A stretch of 64,000 nt of DNA from DASXMR01 sp036495525. Lineage in GTDB: Bacteria > Actinomycetota > Actinomycetes > Streptosporangiales > Streptosporangiaceae. Location of the stretch: NCBI GenBank assembly GCA_036495525.1, contig DASXMR010000013.1:1-64000 (forward strand), written 5' to 3'. This document shows positions 15,790 to 23,050 of this stretch, in pieces (within the stretch, counting starts at the first letter, position 1; each line of letters begins with the position of its first letter). The position numbers and the translations under genes were made by a program. The notes beneath the pieces are model-generated. The model made no database searches. It was not told where the DNA came from and worked only from the letters and a program-made list of their open reading frames with translations.

Positions 15790-18015
15790 TCAGTCGCGGC
15801 TCGCTTGTTCCTGCTCCGCTGCCGGCTGCCGCTCGGCTGCTGCTAGCTGGTCTGCCGGCCGCTGACCGGCTGCTGGTTGCTGACCTGCTGGCCGTTGCTC
15901 GCCGGCAGGCCGTTGCTGGTCTGCTGGCCGTTGCTGGCCGGCTGCCGGCTGCTGCTCGGCCGCTGGCGGCGCTGCTGGTGGCGGGCTGGCTGGCCGCTCG
16001 GCCGGGGACTGCTCGGCCGCGGGCTGCGCCGCCGACTGCTCGGTGATGACGGCGAGCAGGTCGCCTGCCGTGACCTGGTCTCCTTCAGCGACGCGCAGTT
16101 CGCCGAGCACGCCGGCGGCTGGCGCGGTGACCGGATGCTCCATCTTCATCGCTTCAAGCACCAGGACGACCTGGCCGGCATCGACTGGCTCGCCGGGCGC
16201 GGCCGCAACCCGGATCACGCTGCCCGGCAGCGGCGCGAGCAGCGACCCTGCCTGCTCCGCTGGCTGTGGCGCTGGCAGGCGCTCGGCGGGGATCAGCCGT
16301 ATGGCGCCCAGCGCCGAGTCGACCCAGGTCGCTTCCGGGTACCGGGCTACCGCGAAGCGACGGGTGACCCCGCCGGTCTCCAGCGTGACCTGGCCGGGGC
16401 CGAAGTCCAGCACATTCGGCTCGGCCGGCGCTGGCCATTCCGCGACCACGATGCCGGTCCGCGTCCACCAGTAAGCGGCTTCCACCGGGCCGGCCGGGCC
16501 GAGGTACGCCCGGCGCTGCGGCTGCGATGGCACGTTGCGCCAGCCGCCGAGCGCCGGCCCGCCGCGCGGCACCAGCTGCCGCGCCTCGGCTGCAGCGGCC
16601 ACCGCGGCGGCCAGGGCCGAGAGCCGGCACGCCTGCTCGTCCGGCTGGGTGCCAGCGAGGTCGATCCGGTCCAGCATCGAGGTGTCGGCACCGCCGTCGC
16701 GGAACTCGCCGCTGCGCAGCACGCTGACCAGCAGGTCCCGGTTGCTTGCCGGGCCGTGGAAGACGGCGCCGGCTAGCCCGGCTGCGAGCCGCCTGGTCGC
16801 CGCCGCCCGTCCTGGTGCCCAGCTGATGACTTTGGCGAGCATCGCGTCGTAATGGGAGCTGACCTGCGACCCTGGCTCGATCCCCGAGTCCAGGCGCAGC
16901 CCGGCGGCCTGGCCGGAGCCGGTCCGCAGTCGGCTCGGCGGCACCGCGAAGCGCGCGTCGACGCCGGGCACGGCGAATGCCAGCACCGGCCCGGCTGATG
17001 GCCGGTACCCGTCGGCAGGATCCTCGGCGTACAGCCGGGCCTCGATCGCGTGCCCGCTGGCGGGCGGCGGCTCGGGCGGCAGCGTGAAACCCTCGGCGAT
17101 CTCCAGCTGGAGCGCGACCAGGTCGATGCCGTGCAGGCACTCGGTCACCGGGTGCTCGACCTGGAGCCGGGTGTTGAACTCGAGGAAGTAGAACCGTCCG
17201 TCCGGCCCGAGCAGGAACTCAGCGGTCCCCGCGCCTCGGTACCCGACGGCCGCCGTGACCGCCCGTGCGGCATCGAGCAGCCGCTCGCGTAGCGCCGGGG
17301 AGACGGCCGGGGACGGCGTCTCCTCAATCACCTTCTGATATCTGCGCTGCACCGAGCAGTCCCGCTCGGTCAGTGCCCAGATCGTGCCCCGGCTGTCGGC
17401 GAGCACCTGCACCTCGACGTGCCGCGCCCCGGTCAGCAGCGGCTCACCGAAGACCGCTCCGTCGCCGAACGCCGCCGCGGCCTCGCGCTGCGCCGATTCG
17501 AGCGCGGCCGGCAGCTCGGCCGCGCTGCGGACGATCCGCATCCCCCGGCCGCCGCCGCCCGCTGACGCCTTGATCAGCAGCGGGAACTCGCCGGCTGTGC
17601 CGGCCGCCAGGTCGAGCTGGGCTAGCACCGGCACGCCGGCCTCGGCAGCCAGCCGCTTCGAGTTGATCTTCAGGCCCATCGCCTCGATGGCCTGCGGCGG
17701 CGGCCCCACCCAGGTCAGCCCTGCTGCCAGCACGGCGCGGGCGAAGCCGGCGTCCTCGGCGAGGAAGCCGTAGCCGGGGTGCACGGCGCCGGCGCCGGTC
17801 CTTATCGCGGCGGCCACGATCGCAGGCCCGTTCAGGTATGTCTGCGCCGGGCTGGCGCCGGGCAGCAGCACGGCGGCGTCCGCCTCGGTGGCGTGCGGCG
17901 CAGCCCCGTCCGGATCCGAGTACACCGCGACAGTGCCGATTCCGGCCTGGCGGCAGGTGCGGAAGACCCGCCGGGCGATCTCGCCGCGGTTGGCCACGAG
18001 CAGCCGGGTGATCAA
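15790..18015 (-). CDS. Acyl-CoA carboxylase alpha subunit (biotin carboxylase + BCCP) with Q/P/A-rich tail
   Basis: Biotin-dependent carboxylase subunit of 741 residues. The biotin carboxylase domain (1-450) has the glycine-rich ATP loop K-A-S-A-G-G-G-G-R-G-M (about 149-159) and catalytic E-F-N-T-R-L-Q-V-E-H. The biotinyl domain has E-A-M-K-M-E-H-P-V with the biotin Lys near 624. Family members usually end soon after G-D-L-L-A-V-I; here 84 more residues of Gln/Pro/Ala repeats follow. It starts with TTG preceded by GAGGGGAG, 11 nt after the carboxyltransferase stop. With that neighbour it should carboxylate methylcrotonyl-CoA, geranyl-CoA or a related acyl-CoA. Confidence 0.85.
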   Translation of the reverse strand: MITRLLVANRGEIARRVFRTCRQAGIGTVAVYSDPDGAAPHATEADAAVLLPGASPAQTYLNGPAIVAAAIRTGAGAVHPGYGFLAEDAGFARAVLAAGLTWVGPPPQAIEAMGLKINSKRLAAEAGVPVLAQLDLAAGTAGEFPLLIKASAGGGGRGMRIVRSAAELPAALESAQREAAAAFGDGAVFGEPLLTGARHVEVQVLADSRGTIWALTERDCSVQRRYQKVIEETPSPAVSPALRERLLDAARAVTAAVGYRGAGTAEFLLGPDGRFYFLEFNTRLQVEHPVTECLHGIDLVALQLEIAEGFTLPPEPPPASGHAIEARLYAEDPADGYRPSAGPVLAFAVPGVDARFAVPPSRLRTGSGQAAGLRLDSGIEPGSQVSSHYDAMLAKVISWAPGRAAATRRLAAGLAGAVFHGPASNRDLLVSVLRSGEFRDGGADTSMLDRIDLAGTQPDEQACRLSALAAAVAAAAEARQLVPRGGPALGGWRNVPSQPQRRAYLGPAGPVEAAYWWTRTGIVVAEWPAPAEPNVLDFGPGQVTLETGGVTRRFAVARYPEATWVDSALGAIRLIPAERLPAPQPAEQAGSLLAPLPGSVIRVAAAPGEPVDAGQVVLVLEAMKMEHPVTAPAAGVLGELRVAEGDQVTAGDLLAVITEQSAAQPAAEQSPAERPASPPPAAPPAAEQQPAAGQQRPADQQRPAGEQRPAGQQPAAGQRPADQLAAAERQPAAEQEQASRD
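15793..16044. repeat. Degenerate repeats encoding the Q/P/A-rich carboxylase tail
   Basis: These 252 bp encode the C-terminal tail beyond the biotinyl domain. The middle (about 15830-15960) consists of imperfect copies of a unit encoding Q-R-P-A-(G/D)-(Q/E)-Q; the ends encode A-A-E-Q and A-A-P-P variants. The composition is that of slippage-expanded DNA rather than a folded domain. Confidence 0.6.
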
Positions 18016-18026
18016 CGCCGCTCCCC

Positions 18027-19655
18027 TCAGGCCCGGAACACGCCGTAGCCGCTGGCGCCGGGCAGCGCCGCCGGCGGCCTGGCGGTCCAGGAGACCGGGG
18101 CGCTAGCGATCGCCGACAGGCAGATGCCCAGCACCGCGCGGGTGTCCCTGGGATCGATCACGCCGTCGTCGTAGATCCGGCCGGACAGGAAGAACGGCTG
18201 TGACTCGGCCTCGATCTGCTCTTCGACCGTGGCGCGCATGGCCGCGTCGGCCGCCTCGTCGAAGGGCTCACCGCGGGCGGCCGCCGACTGGCGGCCCACG
18301 ATCGACAGCACGCCGGCCAGCTGGGCCGGTCCCATCACGGCGGACTTCGCGCTCGGCCAGCTGAACAGGAACCGCGGGTCGTACGCCCGGCCGCACATGC
18401 CGTAGTTGCCCGCGCCATACGACGCGCCGAGCACCACGGTCAGGTGCGGCACCCGGCTGTTGGACACCGCGTTGATCATCATGGCGCCGTGCTTGATGAT
18501 CCCGGCCTGCTCGTAGCTGCTGCCAACCATGTAGCCGGTGGTGTTCTGCAGGAAGACCAGCGGCGCGCCCGCCTGATTGGCCAGCTGGATGAACTGCGCC
18601 GCCTTCTGCGATTCCTCGCTGAACAGCACGCCCCGTGCGTTGGCGAGCAGCCCGCACGGATAGCCGTGGACTGCCGCCCAGCCGGTGACCAGGCTCGACC
18701 CGAACAGCGGCTTGAACTCGTCGAAGTCCGATCCGTCGGCGACCCTGGCGATGACCTCGCGCGGGTCGAACCCGCTGCGCAGGCCCTCGGGCACGACGCC
18801 GAGCAGCTCGCCGGCGTCGTGAACTGGCTCGGCGGCCTGGCGGGCGGGCTCGGCGCCGAGCTTGCGCCAGTTCAGCCTGCGCACGATCGACCGGCCGATG
18901 CGCAGCGCGTCGTGCTCGTCGGCGGCGAGGAAATCTGCGAGCCCTGACTGGCGCGCGTGCATCAGCGCGCCGCCGAGCGACTCGTCGTCGGACTCCTCCC
19001 CGGTTGCCATCTTGACCAGCGGCGGCCCGCCGAGGAACACCTTGGCCCGGTCCTGCACCATCACCACGTAGTCGCTGAGCCCCGGCAGGTAGGCGCCGCC
19101 GGCCGTGGAGCTGCCGAACACCAGCGCGATCGTCGGGATGCCGGCCGCCGACAGCCGGGTCAGGTCGCGGAAGATCTGGCCGCCCGGAATGAAGATCTCC
19201 TTCTGCGTCGGCAGGTCAGCGCCGCCGGACTCGACGAGGCTGATCAGCGGCAGCCGGTTCTCCAGCGCGATCTGCTGCGCCCGCAGCGACTTGCGCAGCG
19301 TCCACGGGTTACTCGACCCGCCGCGTACCGTCGGGTCGCTGGCACTGAGCACGCACTCGGTGCCCTCTATCACGCCGATCCCGGTCACCACGCTGCCGCC
19401 GACCGGGAAGCCGGTCCCGTACCCGGCCAGCGGGGACAGCTCAAGGAACGGCGAGTCGGGATCGACCAGCAGCTCGATTCGCTCCCGCGCGGTGAGCTTG
19501 CCACGCGCCCGGTGCCGCTCGACATACCTCGGCCCGCCGCCCGCCAGCGCCTTCGCATGCTCGGCCGCCAGCTCGTCCAGCTTGCCCAGCATCGCCTCGC
19601 GCCGGGCAGCGTACTGGGCTCCGCGGGTATCAAGCGCGCTGCCGAGGACGGTCAT
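18027..19655 (-). CDS. Acyl-CoA carboxylase carboxyltransferase (beta) subunit
   Basis: Carboxyltransferase of 542 residues, transferring carboxyl from biotin to an acyl-CoA. The start M-T-V-L-G-S-A-L-D-T-R matches family N-termini; an in-frame ATG at 19667 is possible, and the longer open frame to 20183 is an antisense artefact over rocD. Motifs: R-H-R-A-R-G-K-L-T-A-R-E-R-I near 48, F-G-S-S-T-A-G-G-A-Y-L-P (acyl-CoA carboxyl side), F-L-G-G-P-P-L-V-K-M-A-T-G-E, and a second oxyanion region G-A-S-Y-G-A-G-N-Y-G-M-C-G-R. The sequence is of the methylcrotonyl/geranyl-CoA carboxylase kind. It lies 50 bp after rocD and 11 bp before the alpha subunit gene. Confidence 0.85.
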   Translation of the reverse strand: MTVLGSALDTRGAQYAARREAMLGKLDELAAEHAKALAGGGPRYVERHRARGKLTARERIELLVDPDSPFLELSPLAGYGTGFPVGGSVVTGIGVIEGTECVLSASDPTVRGGSSNPWTLRKSLRAQQIALENRLPLISLVESGGADLPTQKEIFIPGGQIFRDLTRLSAAGIPTIALVFGSSTAGGAYLPGLSDYVVMVQDRAKVFLGGPPLVKMATGEESDDESLGGALMHARQSGLADFLAADEHDALRIGRSIVRRLNWRKLGAEPARQAAEPVHDAGELLGVVPEGLRSGFDPREVIARVADGSDFDEFKPLFGSSLVTGWAAVHGYPCGLLANARGVLFSEESQKAAQFIQLANQAGAPLVFLQNTTGYMVGSSYEQAGIIKHGAMMINAVSNSRVPHLTVVLGASYGAGNYGMCGRAYDPRFLFSWPSAKSAVMGPAQLAGVLSIVGRQSAAARGEPFDEAADAAMRATVEEQIEAESQPFFLSGRIYDDGVIDPRDTRAVLGICLSAIASAPVSWTARPPAALPGASGYGVFRA

Positions 19656-19705
19656 GAGCGGAACCATATGCGCGCGGGCCTGCGGCTGCCAGCCTGAATT
19701 CGGCG

Positions 19706-20920
19706 TCAGGAGCGGGCGATAGCCTCCACCTGGTCGAGGGCCAGGTCCAGGTCTTCCTCGCTGATCACCAGCGGGGGAGCCAGCCTGATCGTGCTGCCGT
19801 GCGTGTCCTTGGCCAGCACGCCGCGGCCGGCCAGCGCCTCGCAGACTTCCCGGCCTGACATCGAGACGAAGTCGATCCCGGCCCACAGGCCGCGGCAGCG
19901 CACCTCGCGCACCGCGCTGGCGGGCAGCGCGGCGAGGCGGTCGTTCAGGTGCGTGCCGAGCTTGGCCGACCGCTCCTGGAACTCGCCGGTGCTCAGCATC
20001 GCGATGACTTCGCGGGCGACCGCGCAGGCCAGCGGGTTGCCGCCAAAGGTCGAGCCGTGCTGTCCCGGCTTGAACACGCCGAGGATCTCGCTGGAGGAGA
20101 CCATCGCGGAGATCGGCACGATGCCGCCGCCGAGCGCCTTGCCGAGCACGTAGGCATCGGGTACCACGTCGTCGTGCTCGCACGCGAACGTCGTCCCGGC
20201 GCGGCCGAGGCCCGACTGGATCTCGTCGGCGATCATCAGCGCGCCGTGTGAGGTGCAGATCTGCCTGACCCCGCTGAGGAAGCCCGGCGGCGGGATGAGC
20301 ACGCCCGCCTCACCCTGGATCGGCTCGACCAGCACGGCGACCACGCGCTCGTCCATGGCCGCGGCCAGCGCGGCCAGGTCGCCGTAGGGCACGATCCGGA
20401 AGCCAGGCGTGAACGGCCCGTAGGAGTCACGCGCGTCCGGGTCGGTGGAGAAGCTGATGATGGTCGTGGTGCGGCCGTGGAAGTTGCCGTCGAAGACGAC
20501 GATCACCGCCTCGTTGGCCGGCACCCCCTTGACCTCATAGCCCCACTTGCGGGCGGTCTTGATGGCCGTTTCCACCGCCTCGGCGCCGGTGTTCATCGGC
20601 AGCACCATGTCCATCCCGGCCAGCGCCGCCAGCTCGGCGCAGAACGGGCCGAACTGGTCATGCTCGAAGGCGCGGCTGACCAGCGTCACCCGTTCCAGCT
20701 GCCGCTGCGCCGCGGCGACCAGCCGGGGGTGTCGGTGGCCGAAGTTGATCGCCGAGTAAGCGGCCAGCATGTCCAGGTACCGCCGCCCGTCGACGTCGGT
20801 CACCCGGGCGCCCTCGGCCTCGGCGATCACGACCGGCAGCGGGTTGTAGTTGTGCGCGCTGTGCGCCGCCGCCTGCGCGCGCAGCTGCGCTGCGGTGTGC
20901 GTGCCGTGCGAGTCTGCCAT
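19706..20920 (-). CDS. rocD: Ornithine aminotransferase
   Basis: PLP-dependent class III aminotransferase of 404 residues, converting ornithine and 2-oxoglutarate to glutamate semialdehyde and glutamate. Cofactor-binding motifs: N-T-G-A-E-A-V-E-T-A-I-K near 109, I-A-D-E-I-Q-S-G-L-G-R near 232, and the Schiff-base Lys in L-G-K-A-L-G-G-G. The N-terminal H-N-Y-N-P-L-P-V-V and R-A-F-E-H-D-Q-F are typical of ornithine aminotransferases. The start is 12 nt after the ddaH-like stop, so the two are cotranscribed. The upstream enzyme probably supplies ornithine or citrulline from arginine. Confidence 0.88.
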   Translation of the reverse strand: MADSHGTHTAAQLRAQAAAHSAHNYNPLPVVIAEAEGARVTDVDGRRYLDMLAAYSAINFGHRHPRLVAAAQRQLERVTLVSRAFEHDQFGPFCAELAALAGMDMVLPMNTGAEAVETAIKTARKWGYEVKGVPANEAVIVVFDGNFHGRTTTIISFSTDPDARDSYGPFTPGFRIVPYGDLAALAAAMDERVVAVLVEPIQGEAGVLIPPPGFLSGVRQICTSHGALMIADEIQSGLGRAGTTFACEHDDVVPDAYVLGKALGGGIVPISAMVSSSEILGVFKPGQHGSTFGGNPLACAVAREVIAMLSTGEFQERSAKLGTHLNDRLAALPASAVREVRCRGLWAGIDFVSMSGREVCEALAGRGVLAKDTHGSTIRLAPPLVISEEDLDLALDQVEAIARS

Positions 20921-20932
20921 CGCCCCTCCTGC

Positions 20933-21760
20933 CTACCTCAGTTCCAGTGTGCAGCACTTCGGCCCGCCGCCTGCCTTGAGGAACTCAGACAGGTCCACGG
21001 GCACCGGCTCGAAGCCAGCCGTCGCCAGCTGCGTCGCCAGCCCGGTGGCCTGCACCGGGAGCACGACGTGGCGGCCGTCGCTGATCGCGTTCAGCCCGAG
21101 CACGCCGGCGTCCTCATCTTTCGCCTCGATCAGCTCGGCGAAGTGCGACGCCAGCGCGGCCCGGCTGGCGTCGTCGAAGGCCGGGGGGTAGTACGCCACG
21201 GTGTCTGAGTCCAGCACGACGAGCGCGGTGTCGAGGTGATAGAAGCGCGGGTCGGTCAGTCGCAGGCTGATCACCGGCACTCCGAACACATCGGCCAGCT
21301 CGCTGGCCGCTGCCGCCTCGGTGCGAAAGCCGTGCCCGGCCAGGATCGCCTGGCCGGCGAACACGTTGTCACCTTCGCCTTCATTGACGCGCCGTGGCTC
21401 GAGTGCGGCAGGGTACCCGTTCTGCTGGAGCCAGCTCAGGTATCGCTCGCCTTCAGCGGTGCGCTCCGGGTAGCGGAAGCGCGCGCCGAGCGCCTTGCCG
21501 CCGATCACCGTGGCACCATTCGCCGCGAAGACCATGTCCGGCAGGCCGGGCTCCGGCTCGATGATCCGCACGGTGTGCCCGAGCGAGGTGAAGGTGTCGC
21601 GCAGCTGCTGCCACTGCCGCATGGCCAGGGCCGGATCGGACGGCTGGCCCGGGTGCATCCACGGGTTGATTGCGTACTGCACGGCGAAGTACTCCGGCGG
21701 GCACATCAGGTAGGTCCTGGCGCTCGGAGTGCGGCGGGCAGGGCCGTCGGCAAGTGTCAA
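20933..21760 (-). CDS. Dimethylargininase / arginine dihydrolase-like amidinotransferase-fold enzyme
   Basis: Guanidino-group-modifying enzyme of 275 residues. Visible residues: E-P-x-P-G-L-P-D-M-V-F-A-A-N-G-A near 70-85, E-G-E-G-D-N-V-F near 125, catalytic His in R-F-Y-H-L-D-T, and catalytic Cys near the end in G-G-G-P-K-C-C-T-L-E-L. Such genes are often annotated dimethylargininase, giving citrulline. Pairing with rocD suggests instead an arginine-to-ornithine activity, which is an inference. The start is TTG with GGGAG about 7 nt upstream. It heads the run of six minus-strand genes down to the atuA-like gene. Confidence 0.7.
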   Translation of the reverse strand: MTLADGPARRTPSARTYLMCPPEYFAVQYAINPWMHPGQPSDPALAMRQWQQLRDTFTSLGHTVRIIEPEPGLPDMVFAANGATVIGGKALGARFRYPERTAEGERYLSWLQQNGYPAALEPRRVNEGEGDNVFAGQAILAGHGFRTEAAAASELADVFGVPVISLRLTDPRFYHLDTALVVLDSDTVAYYPPAFDDASRAALASHFAELIEAKDEDAGVLGLNAISDGRHVVLPVQATGLATQLATAGFEPVPVDLSEFLKAGGGPKCCTLELR

Positions 21761-21959
21761 CTGGGGCTCCCGGGCCGGGCGATGAAGGGCTGGCTTACAG
21801 CGTAGGAGCGGGCTTCAGCGGCAAACACTGGCGGATCATGCACGCCAGCAGCGATTCGTTGCGTAAATGCTGTCCGGGCAGGCGAAACATTGCGTGATGG
21901 GGGTGGTGCCGAAGGTGCCTGAGTTAGCGCGGCTGTTGGCTGGCCAGGTCAGCCGCGGC
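21761..21959. other. Intergenic region upstream of ddaH-like gene
   Basis: 199 bp between the end of the exopolysaccharide operon and the ddaH-like start, both on the minus strand. It should hold the terminator of the former and the promoter of the latter. Only a weak 5-bp stem near 21937-21955 is seen. No gene was recognised. Confidence 0.3.
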
Positions 21960-22904
21960 TCAGGGCCGGGCGAGGTTCAGCGCGGAGACACCCAGCCGGA
22001 AGGCGGCCTCAGCTGCTGAGCTGTCCTCGATGCGCCAGTCCTGGCGCACGGCGCCGCTGCCGTTGTCGAGGTCGAACCAGACCAGCCCCAGCGTCTTGTA
22101 CTGCTGCATTCCGGCGAACAGGTTGCCGATCTTCTGGAACTGGCCAGCGGCCGGCCCGACGGCCGTCTCCGACAAGATCACCGGCTTGCTCGCGAAGGAG
22201 CGCACCTGCCGGATCGTGCGGCCGAAGACGGAGGCGAAGGTGTCCGCCGGCCGCGTGTAATACCCGTCGATGCCTACCCAGGTCACGTAAGCGGCGCCAG
22301 GCCACCAGTCGCGAATCGCGCCGGTGCCTGGCTGATCAGCCTGCAGCGTCCACAGCCAGGTGACGTTGTCTGCGCCCTGGTCATGGAACAGCCGAACCAT
22401 GTGCCGCCACGCGGCGACGAACGTCGCCGCTGGCACGTGCCCGTAGCCCCACGAGTACCAGGGCGCGTTCATCTCATGCCCGAAGCCGATGACCACCGCG
22501 TGACCGAAGTCGCGGACGCTGTCGGCGTAGGAGCGCAGGTAACCGTCATAGGCGCCAGCGGCGATACCGGGGACTGATGCCAGGGTCGGATCGATCTGGA
22601 CGTAGGGAACGGCGCCGTGGCTGTGCGCATCCTGCGCGAACGCGGCAGCGAACGGTTCCGCCCAGCCGCTGTAATAGCCGACCATGTTGGGGTCCTTGCC
22701 GCCTGCCTTGCCGAACCTGTTGATCGGGCTGTAGGCCGGGGGTGCGCCTGCCGCGTAGACACCCAGGTAGGACGCGGGGCTGGGCGGCAGGGTCGCTTTC
22801 GCTGCCGGCGGGGAGGCGGGCGAGGAGGCCAGCCGGCTGACGGTCACCGCGATCGCAGCGATGGCCAGTGCGAACGCAGCGAACATCACCAGACGGGACT
22901 TCAT
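21960..22904 (-). CDS. GH26-like membrane-anchored glycoside hydrolase, copy A
   Basis: Extracytoplasmic hydrolase-like protein of 314 residues, anchored by an N-terminal helix (about 5-26). The (beta/alpha)8 GH26 pattern is clear: Y-Y-S-G-W near 77, V-Q-I-D-P near 101, acid/base Glu in G-F-G-H-E-M-N (about 145), W-W-P-G-x-x-Y-V-T-W-V-G-I-D-G-Y-Y near 205-220, and nucleophile Glu in V-I-L-S-E-T-A. GH26 enzymes cleave beta-mannan, mixed-linkage beta-glucan or beta-1,3-xylan. It is the last gene of the seven-gene operon and starts within ATGA of the original reading frame of the GT2 gene before it. Probably trims or releases the polymer made by the GT2 enzymes. Confidence 0.75.
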   Translation of the reverse strand: MKSRLVMFAAFALAIAAIAVTVSRLASSPASPPAAKATLPPSPASYLGVYAAGAPPAYSPINRFGKAGGKDPNMVGYYSGWAEPFAAAFAQDAHSHGAVPYVQIDPTLASVPGIAAGAYDGYLRSYADSVRDFGHAVVIGFGHEMNAPWYSWGYGHVPAATFVAAWRHMVRLFHDQGADNVTWLWTLQADQPGTGAIRDWWPGAAYVTWVGIDGYYTRPADTFASVFGRTIRQVRSFASKPVILSETAVGPAAGQFQKIGNLFAGMQQYKTLGLVWFDLDNGSGAVRQDWRIEDSSAAEAAFRLGVSALNLARP

Positions 22905-23050
22905 GCTGAGCTCCTACCAGGGCTGATGAGCCGGGCGACGACAGCCGCGTTGACCACGGCGAAAAGCGTCAGCACGACGAACCGCGGCGACCCGGTGCTG
23001 GCCGTTCGCCATAGCGCCAGCGCCAGCCAGGTCAGCGCCATGCCGCCGCT
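22901..23050 (-). other. In-frame 3' remainder of GT2 copy A behind the amber codon
   Basis: Forty-nine sense codons plus TGA continue the GT2 frame after the TAG. The translation aligns with the C-terminus of GT2 copy B: S-G-G-M... with N-G-G-L..., T-G-S-P-R-F in both, and A-R-L-I-S-P-G with G-R-L-I-F-P-G. The final TGA overlaps the ATG of GH26 copy A (ATGA), the same junction type as elsewhere in this operon. This shows the ancestral gene ended here. Confidence 0.85.

Noticed and set aside
15877..16776. Long plus-strand open frame over the carboxylase alpha gene
   Set aside because: Antisense to a clearly homologous biotin carboxylase; its composition is that of GC-rich third-position shadow frames.
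19656..20183. N-terminal extension of the carboxyltransferase frame to 20183
   Set aside because: This part overlaps rocD in another frame and has no homology; the family N-terminus begins at 19655 (or 19667).
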